Shown: positions 59,936 to 64,000 of the stretch, one piece after another
How positions within the stretch are numbered: position 1 is the first letter of the stretch
How the letters are laid out: each line of letters begins with the position of its first letter
Origin: Hyperoodon ampullatus
Taxonomy: Eukaryota > Chordata > Mammalia > Artiodactyla > Ziphiidae
Reading direction: 5' to 3'
Assembly (NCBI GenBank): GCA_949752795.1
Contig: OX457056.1
Location: 89,922,942-89,986,941, forward strand
DNA length: 64,000 bases
The notes under the pieces: generated by a model
Told to the model about the DNA's origin: nothing
The model's input: the letters and a program-made list of their open reading frames with translations, nothing else
The model's database searches: none
Translations under genes and position numbers: made by a program

Positions 59936-61289
59936 CCCAAGACACCAAATGAGATAGCAAAGAGTTAGCCAAGTAGCAAAATATCTAAAGGGAAGGAGAA
60001 TGTCTCTTCCTTAGCATGAAGGATTAAATGTGATCAGAGATCAATCCGAAAACTCCTTCTGAAAGCACATTTGTGGGTATGCGACATGAGATGAACACAA
60101 TGACCCTCACTCTGTCTTCTAGTCACAGAGCAGGAAATCATTCTCTTCCACAAGCAAAGGGACAAAGAGACATGAAGGCATGGAGACTGGCTCTCTGGAG
60201 TATTTAAAAAAAAAACACACACACACAGTAAAGTCCTTCTCTATGAGAAATACACAAATACTATTAAGGAGTCCAAACAGGGAAAAAAAGTCTTTTGGAA
60301 AACTGTTAAAATCAAGCTGTAAAACCTATAAATATCAGAGCCAGAGGCTTTAAACACAGCCTAAAGGGGTTTTGACTCCAAGAAGAGGTTCAGGTTATAA
60401 AGAAAGATTTTACTGCATTTTATCTATCACCCAAGAGGAGATCGAAGATAGATGATGAAATGGTTTTTAATTATTTGAAGATAAACAGAAAGGTCCTTAA
60501 TGACACTCGAATTTGTATTGTTGTCTATCTTTCTCTGTATGTTGTATACCCTTTTATGTAGAAGAGTGATCAATTAGTAATTGTGATGTTATATTCATGT
60601 AATGAAGGGTTTTATTTCTCCAGTAGATATAAAAAAAAACTGTTTGAGCTATATTCTCATTTAACTGACCCATTGAGAAGACTCGCTGCTCCCATCACAG
60701 ACCAGGTACCACCTTGTTCCTGCTGGTATAGCTCATCCAATTGTGGACATAGGCCTAGCAAAAGCTAACTTCAGTCTCACAAACTCATATCTATAGCATG
60801 AAGGCAAAGCTCAGAAATATAATCTCATTGTTATTTTCTTTAGCTCACCTTTCCTTTATGCCCTCTTGTTCATTTCTCTGCCCAGATCTGCACCTTTTTC
60901 TCCATTGCTTAGATATCAATGCTTGGTAAATGTTAGATTGAAAATAAGCTTCTTTCATCCAGTTGCTAGATCTACAGCCAGCTTCATCTACACAGTAGAT
61001 GTTCAATTAATGACAAACTATCACTTTAAGACAAGGAAGTGCTTCTGTACTGACGTAGTACTGACTCTGTAAATCACTCCTATCTTTTAGACTTCTTTCC
61101 CATGAAGCAATTCTGGAATGATATGTTCATGTTTACATAATTCTTCCAAACACTTGCTGAAAACATTTCTAATAATGACAATACTTCCGACTGTTGTTTA
61201 CCCTAACAATTATACAATCAGTACAACTTCAACCACAAAAATTTACCACAAGAGCAGGAGACACTTCAGAACAACATTACTCCCAGCCC

Positions 61290-61729
61290 AGCAGGATGGC
61301 TCCCGCAAAGAAGGGAAGCAAGAAGAAGAAGGGCTGGTCCGCCATCAGTGAGGTGGTGACCAGAGAAAACACTGTCAACATTCACAAGTGCATCCATGCA
61401 GTGGGTTTCAAGAAGCGCACCCCTAGGGCACTCAAAGAAATCCGGATATTTGCCATGAAGGAGATGAGATTTCCAGATGTATGCATTGACACCAGGCTCA
61501 ACAAATCTGTCTGGGCCAATGGAATAAGGAATGTCCCATACCATATCCATGTGCAGTTGCCCAGAAAACGTAATGAAGATGAAGATTCACCAAACAAGCT
61601 CTATACGTTGGTTACCTATCCACCTCTCGCCACTTTCAAAAATCTGCAGACAGTTAATGTGGATGAGAACTAACTGTTGATTGTCCAATAAGGTTATAGA
61701 ACTGCCAAAAACAAACAAACAAACAAACA
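61290..61729 (+). pseudogene. RPL31: RPL31 processed retrocopy (open reading frame retained)
   Basis: An intronless copy of ribosomal protein L31 mRNA, on the strand opposite CORIN. The ATG is at 61296 and the stop ends at 61673, giving exactly 125 codons, the normal L31 length. It begins [18 protein letters not shown] and ends [10 protein letters not shown]. The 3' UTR remnant (CCAATAAGGTTATAGAACTGCC) leads into an A-rich (CAAA)n tail, the hallmark of LINE-mediated retrocopying. About 22 of 125 residues differ from the human protein as I recall it. Several changes hit conserved Arg (R to C, H, Q or W), the pattern of CpG decay without constraint. I therefore call it a pseudogene although no stop or frameshift has occurred. 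No promoter is evident. Confidence 0.9.
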
Positions 61730-62775
61730 CTACTTACTGCTAAATGTTTAACGCATGTATTTTAAAAGTGTATTTACAAATGGTGTGCTTTGACCTCCAT
61801 GTTTTCCTGCTGCAGAAGTGTCAGAGAAACAGCGTGAATTTCCAACACATCAATTATTTTATAACTAAATTAAAGAAGTACTGTTTTGAGGGGAAAACCC
61901 AATACTGTTGTTAAAATTTTGGAGGAGCTGCAGATGTGTGAAAGTGAATAGTTAATAGTTACATTACTCAGTAAAGCCCAAGCATTTAAGTGCATTCCAC
62001 TCCACAATGGATGGAATAAATCAGAAAGACAGGAAGCTTGGAGTGAAACCCAGCTTTGCTGGAGCTGGTGTTTGCATGACCAGATGGTATGCCTATCCAC
62101 ACCCATGGAAACAGAGGGACAAACTGAGCAAATAGGCAAAATGGGAATCCGAGGATTTCCCAGTAGTCTTCTGTTGGGCCTTCCTCTACTGCGTGACTTC
62201 TTCATTTGATTTTAACTGCTGTGTTCTCCCAGAGCATGGGACATGCCCATTCAAACGCGTGCACGTGGCCCAGTTGCTTTGGAAAACTTAATGAGAGTTC
62301 TCTCATAGATTAATACTGTTGGGGCAATTAATGTTCCAAATGTATTAATTTATTACTGACTTTTAACTTTCCTTAACCAGAACTCTCAATAACATCGTCA
62401 GTCTTTTGAGTGTTTTATAGAGATTAGACAATTTACTCGATAGTTCTCATGAGCCTTTCATTGTGAGATTAAAGTACTGACAAAAACTCATTACTTAACT
62501 AGAAACCTGACATTTTAGGATCATTTGTACCCTATAGTGCTTTAAATTTCTTTTTTACAGAATATACTCTAGAACTCAGACCATTTAATCTTCATAAGAC
62601 TCTTTGAGACTAAGCTTTTACATTTCTCAAATTCCCCCACTGCAAATTTCAGCCTAGCCACCCAAGGAAGTATCATGTAACCTCTTTGGACAATCTAAAG
62701 TAATCTATTTTAATTTGCATCTCAGAATACCATAACCCATCAAAGCCATAGTGTAGTGAAAAAATCCAATAGATT

Positions 62776-62980
62776 TTTTTTTTTTTTTTGCGATACGTGG
62801 GCCTCTCACTGTTGTGGCCTCTCCCGTTGCGGAGCACAGGCTCCGGACGCACAGGCTCAGCAGCCATGGCTCACGGGCCCAGCCGCTCCGCGGCATGTGG
62901 GATCTTCCCACCCGGGGCACGAACCCGTGTCCCCTGCATCGGCAGGCGGACTCTCAACCACTGCGCCACCAGGGAAGCCC
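62776..62980 (-). mobile_element. CHR-type SINE (CHR-2-like), antisense
   Basis: A T-tail then the reversed SINE to 'CCACCAGGGAAGCCC'. The target duplication CCAATAGATT is at 62766-62775 and 62981-62990. Confidence 0.9.
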
Positions 62981-64000
62981 CCAATAGATTCTTAATAAAT
63001 CATTTATATAAGGGATATTCAATGAGTTTTGATTTATTTCTTTACATACAGACCACAAACAAACAACAGTAGCTTCTCAAAACACTGTATGTTCCTCCCT
63101 AACAAAATTACCATCATTCTGACAGTTCTAATTTTCTAGAAGATGCACTTATCCATATTTATAGTAGCTGATAGGATTTCAGTTGATTGCTTGTGACATT
63201 TTATCTGGACCAGAAGGGCAATGTCTACTATGGAAAACTCATTTTGGGAAGCAAGGCAATATTTCATCCCTCAAAGGCCAAAAGAATAAAATGATTTCAA
63301 AAGATGCATTGCCTCATGTGCTTTCAATGGGAAAAAGCGTCAGGTTTTTTAAGCAGAACAAGATAATAATCATAACCAAATTATTCTTTGGGTAGCCCTT
63401 CAATCATTTTACTTTACTCTAAAATGTTGCTTAGTAAAGAGCACTGTCTGTTTTCTATTACCTGACACATTTTGAGGTTACAAGTACAAAGGTTTGCAGG
63501 GAAATAAAATGGGAATTAGCGCCACTTAAATTGCCATTGGCATTTCTGGCCTTTCTATTGGTGATTTTGGAGTTCAAAGGCAGAAATGTCAGGAAGAGTT
63601 TTATCCTTTGCTGACAGAGACAAAAATCAGAGAGGGCATGAAGATAAATCCCAATTAAATTTGAATTTTAGAGCCTGCACTCTGTCTTTGTGTATCTAGA
63701 TGCCTATTTAAGAATATGGGAATTATAGGCAAGGACACTATTATTCTGACCTTAAAACAGATGACACTGCTTTAGAATCTCTCAATAAAAATAATCTCTT
63801 ACATTTGTGAAGAGCTTCTTCTTTTACTAAGAGTTTGCACATATGTCATCAAGGTTATAAACAGAAGTGTAATTTAGGGAAAATCAATGGAATTAACAGG
63901 AAAAACACGTATAATTCATGTTTTGCCATTTGATAATTTAAGAAGTAAATGCCTTAGCATTCAATCCTGGTCACTACTTACAACCATCAGTAAACAATGG

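Larger units (their letters stand above)
56281..64000 (-). other. CORIN: CORIN intron upstream of LDLR6 (partial, at least 7.7 kb)
   Basis: It ends at the LDLR6 acceptor and continues past the window. It contains MIRs (about 58060-58255 and 59740-59935), an RPL31 retrocopy (61290-61729) and a CHR SINE (62776-62980). Bases 58980-59730 are more GC-rich than the surroundings and unassigned. Bases 56300-57990, 59940-61280, 61740-62770 and 62990-64000 hold nothing I recognise. Confidence 0.85.

Noticed and set aside
63982..64000. Possible CORIN exon end at the window edge (minus strand, ending at a GTAAGT at 63981-63976; one frame reads PLFTDG, like the human post-membrane segment).
   Set aside because: Only 19 bases are visible. 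The frame would belong to the first exons of CORIN, far 5' of LDLR6, while frizzled and LDLR1-5 exons are not in the 7.7 kb between. A chance donor match is more likely.
1..64000. CRISPR arrays, operons, phage or bacterial systems.
   Set aside because: The sequence has spliced vertebrate exons and mammalian retroelements; no such structure is present.

Overview
The window is mammalian genomic DNA, most likely from a cetacean (whale or dolphin). The host signature is at least five tRNA-derived SINEs of the CHR type, the cetacean/hippo/ruminant family that ends in a GGGCTTCCCTGGTGG-like head. There are also many L1 3' ends of the cetartiodactyl kind, plus old MIR, L2, MER5A, MER20 and MaLR-type LTR relics. 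Base composition is AT-rich and nearly all of the window is intronic. I see no bacterial, viral or CRISPR-like gene system.

The only protein-coding gene is the 3' half of CORIN (atrial natriuretic peptide-converting enzyme, a type II transmembrane serine protease), on the minus strand. Nine consecutive coding exons can be placed to the base with consensus AG/GT borders and fully consistent phases: LDL-receptor class A repeats 6 and 7 (56167-56280, 53950-54060), the scavenger-receptor cysteine-rich domain in three exons (52731-52860, 37289-37405, 34462-34511), and the trypsin-like protease in four exons (34135-34309 with His, 17433-17704 with Asp, 15169-15302 with the S1-pocket Asp, 1-143 with Ser). 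Together they give 1246 coding bases with no stop or frameshift. The gene runs off both ends: the last codons and the 3' UTR lie before base 1, and the cytoplasmic, membrane, frizzled and LDLR1-5 exons lie beyond base 64000. The exons match human exons 14-22 in order and domain content (numbering inferred). The triad, the R-ILGG activation site and the trypsin-type specificity Asp are intact, so the locus looks functional.

The introns hold the rest. The last intron (144-15168) carries an L1-in-L1-in-L1 nest of about 11 kb. The 16.4-kb intron between the His and Asp exons holds two L2 stretches, one of them about 4 kb with two LTRs and an L1 nested in it, and an L1 whose 3' end stops about 52 bp from the His-exon splice donor. 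The 15.3-kb SRCR intron holds MER5A, MER20, L2, SINEs and a young L1 with perfect target duplications. The 2.8-kb SRCR intron contains a 148-bp twin-primed L1 inside a MIR. The partial 5'-most intron carries an RPL31 retrocopy, on the opposite strand, whose 125-codon frame is still open.

I did not find a convincing new biological system. The best second-look items are the nested and inverted retrotransposon structures, the L1 placed against a protease splice site, a direct L1 pair that could mediate an in-frame three-exon deletion, and the open RPL31 retrocopy.
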